Shown: positions 24,774 to 32,802, counted from the stretch's first letter. The stretch: DNA of 47,502 nt from JAVEYA01 sp034003745 (GCA_034003745.1 JAVEYA010000006.1:1-47502); one strand, 5' to 3'. Translations and numbers: made by a program. The notes: generated by a model not told the origin, from the letters alone.

Positions 24774-25463
24774 CTATCTTCTAAAGTAATCAATCAGGAT
24801 GGACAGACTGACTTTAACCATATAGTAAACTGCCCGGGCCGTGTTGATCGACGACGCTCCCCCTTGACGTTCGCGCATTTCAACGGGAAATTCGTCTACC
24901 TGATAGCCCTTGCGCAAGCTGGCCGCAAGGGTCTCCGGTTCGGGGTAATCGTTGGGATAATACCGGCAAAAGTCGGCAATCACCTTCCGATTGACCATCC
25001 GCAGCCCTGAAGTCACATCCTTGATCTCCTTTTTGCTTAAGCATTTGATCAGCCAGGACAAAAAGGCGATCCCACCCCTGCGCATAGCTGAAGACTGAAA
25101 TCCCTGACGCCGGATAAAGCGGGAGCCAATAATCATATCGCTGTTTAATTCTATCATGGCTTGATACATCGGTCCCAGATAGGCGGCATTATGCTGTCCG
25201 TCCCCGTCAAATTGCACTGCGATATCATAACCATACCGCTGGGCATACAGATATCCGGCCTGCACACAGCCTCCAATCCCCAAATTCACCGGCAGGTCAA
25301 TATAATTATACCCTTGACGGCGGCAGAGGGAACGCATTCCATCTTTAGAACAGTCATTCACAATCACATAATCAAATTCCGGCGCATGTCGGCGTATATC
25401 CGCCACCACGAAATCGATATTTTTCTCTTCATTAAATGCCGGAATAATGACCAGCTTTTTCAT
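24774..25463 (-). CDS. Family 2 glycosyltransferase (polyprenyl-phosphate sugar synthase-like)
   Basis: This 229-residue GT-A enzyme begins MKKLVIIPAFNEEKNI. It has the nucleotide-sugar acidic motif YVIVNDCSKDG, the metal-binding AVQFDGDGQHN (DGD) and the downstream GSRFIRR segment. It resembles dolichol/undecaprenyl-phosphate glycosyltransferases (GtrB/DPM1-like) without the two C-terminal membrane helices of GtrB. The ATG at 25463 is favoured (GGAG 6 bases upstream); earlier starts in the frame overlap the BlaR1-like gene. It lies 19 bp after that gene, so it is transcribed from the BlaI-type promoter. The donor sugar is unknown. Confidence 0.9.
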   Translation of the reverse strand: MKKLVIIPAFNEEKNIDFVVADIRRHAPEFDYVIVNDCSKDGMRSLCRRQGYNYIDLPVNLGIGGCVQAGYLYAQRYGYDIAVQFDGDGQHNAAYLGPMYQAMIELNSDMIIGSRFIRRQGFQSSAMRRGGIAFLSWLIKCLSKKEIKDVTSGLRMVNRKVIADFCRYYPNDYPEPETLAASLRKGYQVDEFPVEMRERQGGASSINTARAVYYMVKVSLSILIDYFRR

Positions 25464-25482
25464 TGCCTTCTCCATCGCCCTA

Positions 25483-26745
25483 TCATTCTTCGTCAGCCTC
25501 CGCAATCAACTGCTCCAGGTCGATCATGACCAGTTCGGCAGGCTGGGCAGGAGATAAAGTTTGCGCAGACCGCGGCTGAGCCGGTAAATCCTTATCCTCC
25601 ATAGCCGTCTCGGACGGAGTATCCCCGGTCTCCCGGCTTTCTCCAGCGGTATTTTCTCCGGGAGGCTCCGGCTTTATTTCCAAGGAGGGCTCCCTTTCCG
25701 GAAGCGCCTGTACCGGTTGACCGGTATTTGCGGCGGAGACAGGGATGTCGCTTATCTTAAACACCCCGCCGAAAAATGCCAGAAGGAATACAATAACGAT
25801 TATCGCGCCTCTTCCGCTTTTTTTAAGGCCTGAATCAAAGATTCCTTTGATCCGATTTTCCAGGCTTTCTTTGCTGCTCTTAAAATTTGTGGACAATGCA
25901 GGCGGAGCGCTTCTGGAATTATGGGCGGCCATTTCGATGATCATCATACTGTAGCGTTTCTTTTCGTGAATGTCCGCAGCTTTTAAAACGAGATTATCAC
26001 AGGATATCTCCAGATCCCGGTCCGCCCTTTTGGCCATGATATGTACCAGCGGGTTGAACCAATGCAATGCGCAAACCAATAAAAGAGCAAGCTTATACCA
26101 AAGATCACGACGTTTGATATGTACGATTTCATGGCTTAAGATCATCTTCAGCTTTTCATCGTCATACTCCTCATCCGGTAATAAAAGCGTCTGTTGGAAC
26201 AGGCCCAGGACCATGGGACCCGCTATCTTTTTACATATTCGTATTTTTAAACGGGTTTTTCTCCCCTTCAGCCGGTAAATAGAACTAAGTTCCGAAACCC
26301 TCTCGGCAATGCCGGTGTCGGACGGTCCCCTGCTCCACTTGCTGATACGCCTGCAAAACAGGGCGTAGGCCATTAATTTATAGGCCAGGAAGGATATTGC
26401 CACTATAAAATAGAGCATGATGATAATTTGTCCAAAAGTCAGCTGCGTAAATACGGTTGAGGCAGAAAGGGTTTCAGAACAATCGGCGCTATGGGATATC
26501 GGGCCCTGGCTCAAGGTTTCCGGAAGCTTTGGACTGGCCGGAAACAATGGGACATTAAAAAGGAACGGCGTGTATTTTCCTAAAGAAAACGGCAATAGCA
26601 ATCTCAAGGCAAGGGCCAGCCAAACCCAATAGCGAAAGGAAGCGGCGTACCGTATTCCCCATAGGGGCATGAGCAGCAGTAAAGCAGCAATGACAGGCGT
26701 CAGGCCGATATTCAAGGATAGAATATGATAAAAAAACTCAGTCAT
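25483..26745 (-). CDS. BlaR1/MecR1-type M56 family membrane metallopeptidase
   Basis: This 420-residue protein has four N-terminal membrane segments and a zinc protease site, LSHEIVHIKRRD, with the HEIVH at residues 205-209. A further membrane segment lies near residues 311-330. In BlaR1/MecR1 a penicillin-binding sensor domain follows; here there is only a ~90-residue proline/glutamate-rich tail (EPSLEIKPEPPGENTAGE ...). So the protease is present but a beta-lactam-acylated serine domain is not. The protein should cleave or trigger release of the BlaI-like repressor encoded 13 bp upstream. The inducing signal is open; the acidic tail may bind wall polymers or cations (speculative). Confidence 0.88.
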   Translation of the reverse strand: MTEFFYHILSLNIGLTPVIAALLLLMPLWGIRYAASFRYWVWLALALRLLLPFSLGKYTPFLFNVPLFPASPKLPETLSQGPISHSADCSETLSASTVFTQLTFGQIIIMLYFIVAISFLAYKLMAYALFCRRISKWSRGPSDTGIAERVSELSSIYRLKGRKTRLKIRICKKIAGPMVLGLFQQTLLLPDEEYDDEKLKMILSHEIVHIKRRDLWYKLALLLVCALHWFNPLVHIMAKRADRDLEISCDNLVLKAADIHEKKRYSMMIIEMAAHNSRSAPPALSTNFKSSKESLENRIKGIFDSGLKKSGRGAIIVIVFLLAFFGGVFKISDIPVSAANTGQPVQALPEREPSLEIKPEPPGENTAGESRETGDTPSETAMEDKDLPAQPRSAQTLSPAQPAELVMIDLEQLIAEADEE

Positions 26746-26758
26746 TGTACTCCCTCAC

Positions 26759-27145
26759 TCATTTATATTTATTAGAAATTTCTTCCACATATTTTTTCAA
26801 TTCAGCCAGGTCTTCCTCATCGATGGCGTCCCCGTCGTACAAAGCGGCCACAAAACTCTTCAGGGAGCCGATGTGCATTCTTTCGAGAAAGGACTTGCTT
26901 TCTTTTTGCAGATACTCGCTTTCCTTGACCAAAGGTTCATAGTAGTTAAATCTTCCTTGTCTCGCTGTCCGGAGAAACCCCCTGTCCACCAATCTGTTCA
27001 GGAAGTTCAATACCGTTGTGTTGGCCCAGTTCTTTCCTTCCCGCAGATTTTCCATAATAAAGGCTGAGGTGACCGGTTTCCCCGCCCCCCAGATGATCAT
27101 CATAATTTCCAGTTCACTGTCCGGCAATCTCTTTATTTCGCTCAT
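26759..27145 (-). CDS. BlaI/MecI/CopY-family transcriptional repressor
   Basis: This 128-residue winged-helix protein starts MSEIKRLPDSELEIMMIIWG. It contains the DNA-binding region TTVLNFLNRLVDRGFLRTARQGRFNYYEPLV and a C-terminal dimerisation helix (KSFVAALYDGDAIDEEDLAELKKYVEEI), typical BlaI/MecI architecture. It heads a minus-strand run of seven genes. Its promoter carries a palindrome containing TACAnnTGTA, the core of BlaI/MecI operators, so autoregulation and control of the whole operon are expected. The BlaR1-like protease follows 13 bp downstream. Confidence 0.93.
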   Translation of the reverse strand: MSEIKRLPDSELEIMMIIWGAGKPVTSAFIMENLREGKNWANTTVLNFLNRLVDRGFLRTARQGRFNYYEPLVKESEYLQKESKSFLERMHIGSLKSFVAALYDGDAIDEEDLAELKKYVEEISNKYK

Positions 27146-27171
27146 TTTTTCTCCTTCTTTAAATGATTCTT

Positions 27172-27203
27172 CATTTTCATTCTACATTTGTAGAATGAAA
27201 ATG
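27172..27203. promoter_or_regulatory. BlaI-type operator: perfect 32-bp palindrome
   Basis: Arms of 15 bases, CATTTTCATTCTACA (27172-27186) and its exact complement (27189-27203), flank TT. The centre CTACATTTGTAG holds the TACAnnTGTA core of BlaI/MecI sites. It covers the whole interval between the -35 and -10 of the blaI-like gene. Confidence 0.88.
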
Positions 27204-27207
27204 TCAA
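27179..27207 (-). promoter_or_regulatory. Promoter of the BlaI-headed glycosylation operon
   Basis: Minus strand TTGACA (27207-27202), 17-base spacer, TAGAAT (27184-27179). It is fully overlapped by the palindrome, so repressor binding would occlude RNA polymerase. Confidence 0.85.
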
Positions 27208-27322
27208 TGTAACCATTTCCATTTATGCTGGTAGATTTAAACAAAAATTCAAGCAGGAAGAACCTGAACTGCTTCGAATATTATATTTAATTATCGTTTC
27301 ATAAAACAAAGGAGGTACGGAT

Positions 27323-27661
27323 ATGAATATTCCGGATTGCACCCATTCAGGAGAACAACTGGAAATCTGCTTTGAAAAATTAATGCCTGAAACTGCGGAT
27401 ATTTTTCAAAAACTGGCCCAACATACTTTTCGGGAAGGGGCTCTTTCTTTTAAGACCAAAGAGCTTATCGCTCTAGGTATTGCCGTCACGTCCCGCTGTG
27501 AAGACTGCATGAATTATCACCTGGAAAAGCTTAAAGCCTGCGGCGCCACCCAGGCAGAGATAACCGAGGCCATGGAAGTGGGCTTTGAAATGGGCGTGGG
27601 CCTCTTATTATCCCCCTTAAGACGGACGCTGTGGCGACATTTCCCGGACAATAAAGGCTGA
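27323..27661 (+). CDS. Carboxymuconolactone decarboxylase/AhpD-like protein
   Basis: This 112-residue protein carries the CxxC-x3-H signature SRCEDCMNYHLEKLKACGAT of the AhpD-like alkylhydroperoxidase/CMD fold. In AhpD these cysteines act in thiol-disulfide exchange. A strong AAAGGAGG ribosome site precedes the ATG. It is a single gene, divergent from the BlaI operon and closed by its own terminator. A redox role is likely; the decarboxylase name is only a family label. Confidence 0.9.
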   Translation: MNIPDCTHSGEQLEICFEKLMPETADIFQKLAQHTFREGALSFKTKELIALGIAVTSRCEDCMNYHLEKLKACGATQAEITEAMEVGFEMGVGLLLSPLRRTLWRHFPDNKG

Positions 27662-27699
27662 TTCATGCTCTAAGCGTTATTCGGGCGATACCTCATAAA

Positions 27700-27743
27700 A
27701 ATAGCCGGCAAGCTTTTTATTCCGCTTGCCGGCTATTGTCTCG
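27700..27743. terminator. Terminator between the AhpD-like gene and vanZ
   Basis: A 14-bp perfect stem (27700-27713 with 27724-27737), followed on the plus strand by GTCTCGTTTGTTT and on the minus strand by TTTTATG. It separates convergent genes. Confidence 0.8.
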
Positions 27744-27774
27744 TTTGTTTCCATATCGGTGATACGTTCATCAC

Positions 27775-28304
27775 TTATTGGAAATGCACCCACCGGTGAT
27801 TTATTAATAGTAAAGCGATCAATAATAACGCGAAAATCGTTACTACCGCAGCGAGTACATTTAGAACCTCATTTGTCTTGCCCTTCAAAATCTTCAATGA
27901 TAAGGCATAAATGCCAATCCCGATTCCCCCTCCAAGCGTATTGCTAAGCACGTCGGTGATGTCGGTTATACCGATTACGAAAATAAATTGTGTGATCTCA
28001 AAAGCCGGCGTTATAACGGCAGTCACAAGGACTTTTTCATCAAAGACCACTTGCATTTCAGCATACAAATATAGATTCCCAAAGGGATGAAGACGAGAAT
28101 GTTATTTCTGATTTCAGCAAAGTGAATGCCGCCGTTGTTATCCAATGACCCCAAAAGCGGGATCAGGCTGACGATTCGTCCCTGTTCCATTACCGGGACA
28201 GAAAATTGCAATTTGAAGAGAATCAGCCACGTTAATGCGAGTAAATAAATCACAAATAACGCGAGTGTAAGCGTGTTTCGTTTTTCTGCTTTCAAATTTT
28301 GCAT
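27775..28304 (-). pseudogene. vanZ: VanZ family membrane protein, frameshifted
   Basis: Two overlapping frames together give one VanZ protein. The first, from ATG 28304, encodes membrane segments and IRNNILVFIPLGIYICMLKCKWS. The second continues FDEKVLVTAVITPAFEITQFIFVIGITDITDVLSNTLGGGIGIGIY to the stop at 27775. Adding one T to the TTT tract at 28044-28042 (KWSFDEKVL) joins them. VanZ proteins reduce binding of lipoglycopeptides such as teicoplanin to the cell surface. The gene lies 22 bp after the carboxypeptidase gene, at the end of the vanR-vanS-carboxypeptidase unit. It may be non-functional, or the shift may be an assembly error. Confidence 0.85.
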
Positions 28305-28326
28305 ATCCTTACACTCCCCGTGATAA

Positions 28327-29295
28327 TTATTTTTTTTCTAAGCTGTTGTACACTGCCAATGCATCCGTAACATTGTACCGTTCGGATTTGGAATTGCCCT
28401 TGGCGCCGGCTGTAATCAGAATGTATTCCTGTTTATCGACTTTAGCGAGACTGGCGAGACACAAACCGGCCTCCTCGGTGTATCCGGTTTTCCCTCCTAA
28501 GATTTCTCCGCCAATACTGTTTTGATTATGGAGGTCTGCAAACAGGGTACTGTAAAAGGTTATCCCTCCCGGATGCTTATTTGTCGGTGCTGTGGAATGA
28601 CGGAATGAAATGAAAATCTCCCGAAAAGGTTCATTTTGCAATGCATGGCTTAGAAGAATAGCCAGATCTTTGACTGTTGTGTAGTGATTCTCCGCGTGAA
28701 GTCCGGTCGTATTTGCAAAATGGGTGTTGTCCATGCCAAGAGCCGCCGCCTTTTGATTCATCATCTTCACAAAACCCTGTTCTGAGCCCGCAATGTAGTC
28801 CGCAAGTCCAATACAGCACTCCGCGCCGCTTGGCAGCATTACTCCGTATAACAGGTCGATTGCCCTGACCCGCTCGCCCGGCTGTAAACCTGCCATCGAC
28901 GCGTCTGCTTCGTACAGCCCCTGAAACGTAGAATTGGTAAGTTCGATTTCTCCCTTCAGATTAGGTAATTCTTCTATCGCCACAATGACTGTCATCATTT
29001 TAGTTAAAGAAGCGGGATAAATTTTTTCTTCACTGTTTTTTTGCATCAGGATGGCCTGGTCTTTTAACCGGACCAGAATTGCATTCGGACTGTTCAGCTT
29101 ATCGGGAGATATGAAAACAGCGGGAGCGGGTTCTATCTTTAACGAGGTTCTATTGTCATATTCTTGCTCAAATATATAGTGCTTTCCTGGAATAATGATG
29201 GATTGGTAAACCAAAGCAGCAAGGACAACCATTAATAAGAATGCCGCAAATAGGCGTATTCCTGACTTTTTCTTTTTTACTTTTCGTCCCATCAT
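28327..29295 (-). CDS. Serine-type D-Ala-D-Ala carboxypeptidase (S11), VanY-like role
   Basis: This 322-residue protein has an N-terminal signal anchor (about residues 12-35) and the S11 penicillin-binding fold. The SxxK motif is ASLTK (Ser96, Lys99), the KTG motif is GGKTGYTEEAG (Lys269), and the SxN position reads SGA (156-158), an Ala in place of Asn. ATG 29295 has AAGGAG 7 bases upstream; earlier in-frame codons do not. The enzyme trims the terminal D-Ala of peptidoglycan stem peptides. Placed after vanR-vanS and before vanZ, it is likely induced by the two-component system and lowers the number of D-Ala-D-Ala termini available to glycopeptides. Confidence 0.9.
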   Translation of the reverse strand: MMGRKVKKKKSGIRLFAAFLLMVVLAALVYQSIIIPGKHYIFEQEYDNRTSLKIEPAPAVFISPDKLNSPNAILVRLKDQAILMQKNSEEKIYPASLTKMMTVIVAIEELPNLKGEIELTNSTFQGLYEADASMAGLQPGERVRAIDLLYGVMLPSGAECCIGLADYIAGSEQGFVKMMNQKAAALGMDNTHFANTTGLHAENHYTTVKDLAILLSHALQNEPFREIFISFRHSTAPTNKHPGGITFYSTLFADLHNQNSIGGEILGGKTGYTEEAGLCLASLAKVDKQEYILITAGAKGNSKSERYNVTDALAVYNSLEKK

Positions 29296-29387
29296 AAAAC
29301 AGCTCCTTATCCTGTGCGGTATCATTTAACCACAGAACAAAGAGCGATGTAGGAATTTCATCTTATAAACTTCTTAAGATTTTCTTA

Positions 29388-30503
29388 TCACGGAAGTTTT
29401 ATTGTAAAGGTCGTGTTTTCCGGGTTGCTTTCCACAGAGATGGTTCCATCATGAGCGCTGACAATTTCTTGGGCAATGGCCAAACCCAGCCCTGCTCCAC
29501 CGGTGCTGGTGGAACGTGCAATATCCAATCGGTAAAATTTTTCAAAAATACTATCAAGCTTTCCCTGGGGGATTGGATTTCCCTGATTCGTAAAAGAGAT
29601 CACAATATTTTTGTCCTGCTGTGCGGCAGAAATGGCAATGACGCTGTTTTCATAGCTATAGGCTATGGCATTTTTTAGAATGTTATTAAACACACGGGCC
29701 AGTTTGTCTGCATCTCCCCACAGCGTGAGTCCGTCAGGCACATTAACGGACACCTGTTTTCCCTGCGGCGTCAGCATCGGATAGAATTCATCGGCCATTT
29801 GCTGGAGCATGAACAGTAAATTGATTTTCTCTTTATTCAAAACAATCGTTTGCAGATTAAATCTGGTGATCTCAAAAAACTCATGGATAAGCTGCTCTAA
29901 CCGATACGCTTTTTCCAAGGTAATACCTACATATTTTGCCTTTTGTTCAGGAGGCATATCCGGGGCCTCGTCCAGAAGGCTTAAGTATCCTATAACGGAG
30001 GTCAGAGGCGTCTTGATATCATGCGCCAGGTATACAACCAAATCATTCTTGCGCTGCTCAGCCTCAAGGGCGGCTTTTTTTTGTTTCTCCAAATTATTTT
30101 TTATCTGATTCAGCTTATTTTCCATAAAATCCAATTCCGGTGATAATATAATTTCATCAGCGGATTCTTCAGCAAGTTTATCCATTCCAGTACTGATTTC
30201 ATCAAAATATTTTGTGAACCAAGAAATAGAAAATCGAAAAAGGATAACTAAAAATATTAGGATTACAACAAAAAGAATCATGTCCAGATTGTTACGAATC
30301 ACCAGCTGATAAATCATCTGTGCGTCCCAATTTCTAAAATGAAAAGCGTTGACTAAAAATTCAACGATACGATTTCCAATCTGTCCACGCAGGATATAAC
30401 GCAATAGATAAACAGTTACAACGGCGGCGACTGTAATCAGAAGCATTTGAAAAAATACTTTCCCTTTTAATTTCGAATAATCGCTTTTTCTCTTACTTTT
30501 CAA
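29388..30503 (-). CDS. vanS: VanS-like sensor histidine kinase
   Basis: This 371-residue kinase has two membrane segments (about 15-33 and 73-92), a dimerisation helix with LAHDIKTPLTSVIGYLSLL, and an ATPase domain with NILKNAIAYSY, KLDSIFEKFYRLD and GGAGLGLAIAQEIV. The sequence has the close VanS character (HDIKTPLTSVIGYLSLLDEAPDMP), stronger than a generic OmpR-class kinase. The start is TTG at 30503, inside the end of vanR (11-base overlap), so translation is coupled. It should phosphorylate VanR in response to glycopeptides or wall stress. The exact ligand cannot be read from the sequence. Confidence 0.9.
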   Translation of the reverse strand: MKSKRKSDYSKLKGKVFFQMLLITVAAVVTVYLLRYILRGQIGNRIVEFLVNAFHFRNWDAQMIYQLVIRNNLDMILFVVILIFLVILFRFSISWFTKYFDEISTGMDKLAEESADEIILSPELDFMENKLNQIKNNLEKQKKAALEAEQRKNDLVVYLAHDIKTPLTSVIGYLSLLDEAPDMPPEQKAKYVGITLEKAYRLEQLIHEFFEITRFNLQTIVLNKEKINLLFMLQQMADEFYPMLTPQGKQVSVNVPDGLTLWGDADKLARVFNNILKNAIAYSYENSVIAISAAQQDKNIVISFTNQGNPIPQGKLDSIFEKFYRLDIARSTSTGGAGLGLAIAQEIVSAHDGTISVESNPENTTFTIKLP

Positions 30504-31200
30504 TTTTATAGCCGACCCCCCATACCGTTTTGATATACTGGGGATGTTCTGCGCTGTCGTGCATTTTTTCTCTTAAATGCCGGATATGGACCATCACCGT
30601 ATTGTTGCTGCTGGTGAAATACTTATCTCCCCATACCTCCTGGAACAATTCTTCCGAACTGACCACCCGCCCGCGCTTGGAGCAAAGCGCCCAGAGAATG
30701 GAGAATTCCGTAGGAGTGAGAGATAGCTTTTTCTCATTCAGCGTACATTCATAAGTATCCCTGTCCAATACCAAACCGGAGAAGGCTATCAAGCGTTCTT
30801 CCTGGTTTGACTCCACGGCATTATATTTAGTAAATCTCCGCAGCTGCGCCTTGACACGGGCTATAAGTTCCAAAGGACGGAACGGTTTCGTAATATAGTC
30901 GTCCGCGCCTATGGTAAGCCCAGTAATCTTATCGATTTCTTCTTCCTTAGCCGTCAGCATGATCACCGGAAAATTATGCTTTTCCCGAATTTGCCGGCAG
31001 ATTGAAAAGCCGTCTGCATCAGGGAGCATGACATCCAAAATGGCAAGGTCCAGTCTTTCCTCTTCAATGCAGTTAAGAGCATCCTTACCTTCATAAAATT
31101 TGAAGACATTATAATTCTCATTTTTCAAATATACTTCAACCAAATCGGCAATAGCCTGTTCATCATCAACAATTAAAATATTTGCAGTCACAATCGTCAT
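30493..31200 (-). CDS. vanR: VanR-like OmpR-family response regulator
   Basis: This protein of about 235 residues has a receiver domain (ILIVDDEQAIADLVEVYLKNENY, phosphoacceptor in LAILDVMLPDADG, conserved Lys in ITKPFRPLELIARVKAQLRR). A winged-helix domain follows (SLTPTEFSILWALCSKRGRVVSSEELFQEVWGDKY ... HIRHLREK). It closely resembles VanR. The start at 31200 (MTIVTANILIV) fits the family; an in-frame ATG at 31218 with GGAG upstream is also possible. A TATAAT at about 31236 may be its -10. It heads the vanR-vanS-carboxypeptidase-vanZ unit. Confidence 0.9.
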   Translation of the reverse strand: MTIVTANILIVDDEQAIADLVEVYLKNENYNVFKFYEGKDALNCIEEERLDLAILDVMLPDADGFSICRQIREKHNFPVIMLTAKEEEIDKITGLTIGADDYITKPFRPLELIARVKAQLRRFTKYNAVESNQEERLIAFSGLVLDRDTYECTLNEKKLSLTPTEFSILWALCSKRGRVVSSEELFQEVWGDKYFTSSNNTVMVHIRHLREKMHDSAEHPQYIKTVWGVGYKIEK

Positions 31201-31354
31201 CCTCTTTCTTCCGAGCATATATCTCCATAATTATTATACCGCGAAGCATGAAATCCATTTTATAGTCTTTTCCTTATGAAAACCTTAAGATTCTCTGAAT
31301 ATCGCGATACTGAAAGAATAAATGAAGAAGCCTCACTATCCTGTTTGCCGGGTA

Positions 31355-31393
31355 AAAAAGAAGCAAGGGCTTGCCGGGAGCGGCAAGCCCTTG
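31355..31393 (-). terminator. Terminator of the DUF4846 lipoprotein gene
   Basis: A 13-bp perfect stem (31364-31376 with 31381-31393), 4-base loop, followed on the minus strand by CTTCTTTTTT. It shares the segment CTTGGGTTAAGTGTCA (31390-31405) with the terminator at 34242-34284. Confidence 0.85.
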
Positions 31394-31435
31394 GGTTAAG
31401 TGTCATTATGATCTCCAACCGCTCCCCTAACGGCC

Positions 31436-32749
31436 TTATTCCCATGTTTTTAGGTGGGAAACCTTGAACGTCCACTCGGGCGTTTTCAGAATATCTTCTA
31501 TATTGGCAGAAAACCAAGGCGAACCTTCGCTGTCGCCTTTTAGAATCTGAATGTCTTGCGCCGGCATATAACTTTGGGCCAGCATAAAGATTTTTTCTCC
31601 GGTGTTTTCATTCAAAGCCATATCCACGACGATGACGCAATGGCCGGGAGAACCCCCCTGGATAAATACATCGCCTATAGCCAGAGCTGAAAGCGGCTTC
31701 GTAATTAATTCGTTTTCTAAAGATAAGGTGGAGGCATAAGCATAAACGATGTCAAGGTATTTTTGAAAACTCTCATATGAACTATTATTATTGTTATTGA
31801 TCCATGAAACTCTATTACCGTCCACAGATATGCCGTAGCCATCCGCCCATTTCGAAAATTCCGCATTAAAACCGCTTACAAATTTAAAGTGGATTTCATG
31901 AAAGCGTTTCTCATTATACAGATATTCCGCCCTCAATCGTATTACCGCATCGGCGCACTGCTGCAAGTCCCTTTTGCCCAAGGTAAAGTCAACCACCGCC
32001 AGATATCCATTTCCCGGTTTTTCTCTGCCATCATAATACTTTACTTTTGTACCGTCTGGCTTTAAGGGCAGATTCTGAAGGTAGTATGCAAAGGACCGCT
32101 CTTCTGATTCCAGCCTTACAAATCCCAGAGGAACGTCAAACCTTTCTGTAATGGAGGATCCCTTGGCGTTTATAAGCGATACGGCGACCCTTTCTTTATT
32201 GGGTTTGGTCAGGCAATCCGGCCATTGCCTATGTCCATTCAGAAACGCATCAATTTCTACGCCGCCATCGTTATCCCAGATGCTCCAGAGAGATGTTTTG
32301 TCGTCGTACTTTAAATAGAAGGTGCGTATGAACTCCCCGTCGTCATAAAATATCTTGCCGTGGTCGTACTGTACGGAGTAGTACGCAGCGACGGCCACAA
32401 TATTATTCTCGACGTATTCGTCTGTCCAGTTCTTAGACTTGGCATAGTCGCTTCCCTTAAATTTGTCTATGGTTTCAGCTGTATAACTTTCTGAAAAAGC
32501 AACCTCGTAGATATCAAGACTGAGCGTGTATTCCTGTTCCTTCTCCGCTTCAAGAAAATCCAGTACAGTCTGGGCAGGTTCTGAGGCGGATACATTAAAA
32601 TATGGACCGTCGGAAGACATTTTATCATCCGTGTCCGTGACCTCATTATTTGATTTCGCCCCCGCGAAAGTGCAGCCTGCGATAACAGCCATAATGAGCA
32701 TTACGACAAACAGCGTATTGATTATCATCTTCAGCTTCTTGGCAATCAT
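31436..32749 (-). CDS. Lipoprotein with DUF4829-like and DUF4846-like regions
   Basis: This 437-residue protein has a lipoprotein signal with lipobox VIAGC (Cys26). An N-terminal domain at about residues 55-165 (AQTVLDFLEAEKEQEYTLSLDIYEVAF ... FIRTFYLKYDD) resembles DUF4829. The C-terminal ~230 residues (GFVRLESEERSFAYYLQNLPLKPDGTKVKYYDG ... SPGHCVIVVDMA ... SPWF) match the DUF4846 family. The GHCVIVVD segment holds a conserved His. It is anchored on the outer face of the membrane. Function is unknown, and the two-domain combination is notable. The gene follows a truncated membrane protein by 53 bp and ends at a strong terminator. Confidence 0.8.
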   Translation of the reverse strand: MIAKKLKMIINTLFVVMLIMAVIAGCTFAGAKSNNEVTDTDDKMSSDGPYFNVSASEPAQTVLDFLEAEKEQEYTLSLDIYEVAFSESYTAETIDKFKGSDYAKSKNWTDEYVENNIVAVAAYYSVQYDHGKIFYDDGEFIRTFYLKYDDKTSLWSIWDNDGGVEIDAFLNGHRQWPDCLTKPNKERVAVSLINAKGSSITERFDVPLGFVRLESEERSFAYYLQNLPLKPDGTKVKYYDGREKPGNGYLAVVDFTLGKRDLQQCADAVIRLRAEYLYNEKRFHEIHFKFVSGFNAEFSKWADGYGISVDGNRVSWINNNNNSSYESFQKYLDIVYAYASTLSLENELITKPLSALAIGDVFIQGGSPGHCVIVVDMALNENTGEKIFMLAQSYMPAQDIQILKGDSEGSPWFSANIEDILKTPEWTFKVSHLKTWE

Positions 32750-32802
32750 GGTATCCCCTCTCTAATCCCCGACGTCCCTACTATGCCATCACCATAACGA
32801 CC

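Noticed and set aside
27323..27661. AhpD-like gene as a target of the adjacent BlaI operator
   Set aside because: The palindrome overlaps the minus-strand promoter and lies about 120 bp from this start; no plus-strand promoter overlapping it was seen, so shared control is not supported.
28023..28068. Programmed ribosomal frameshifting in vanZ
   Set aside because: The shift site is a plain TCTTTGATG without a slippery heptamer or a convincing downstream stimulator; mutation or assembly error is simpler.
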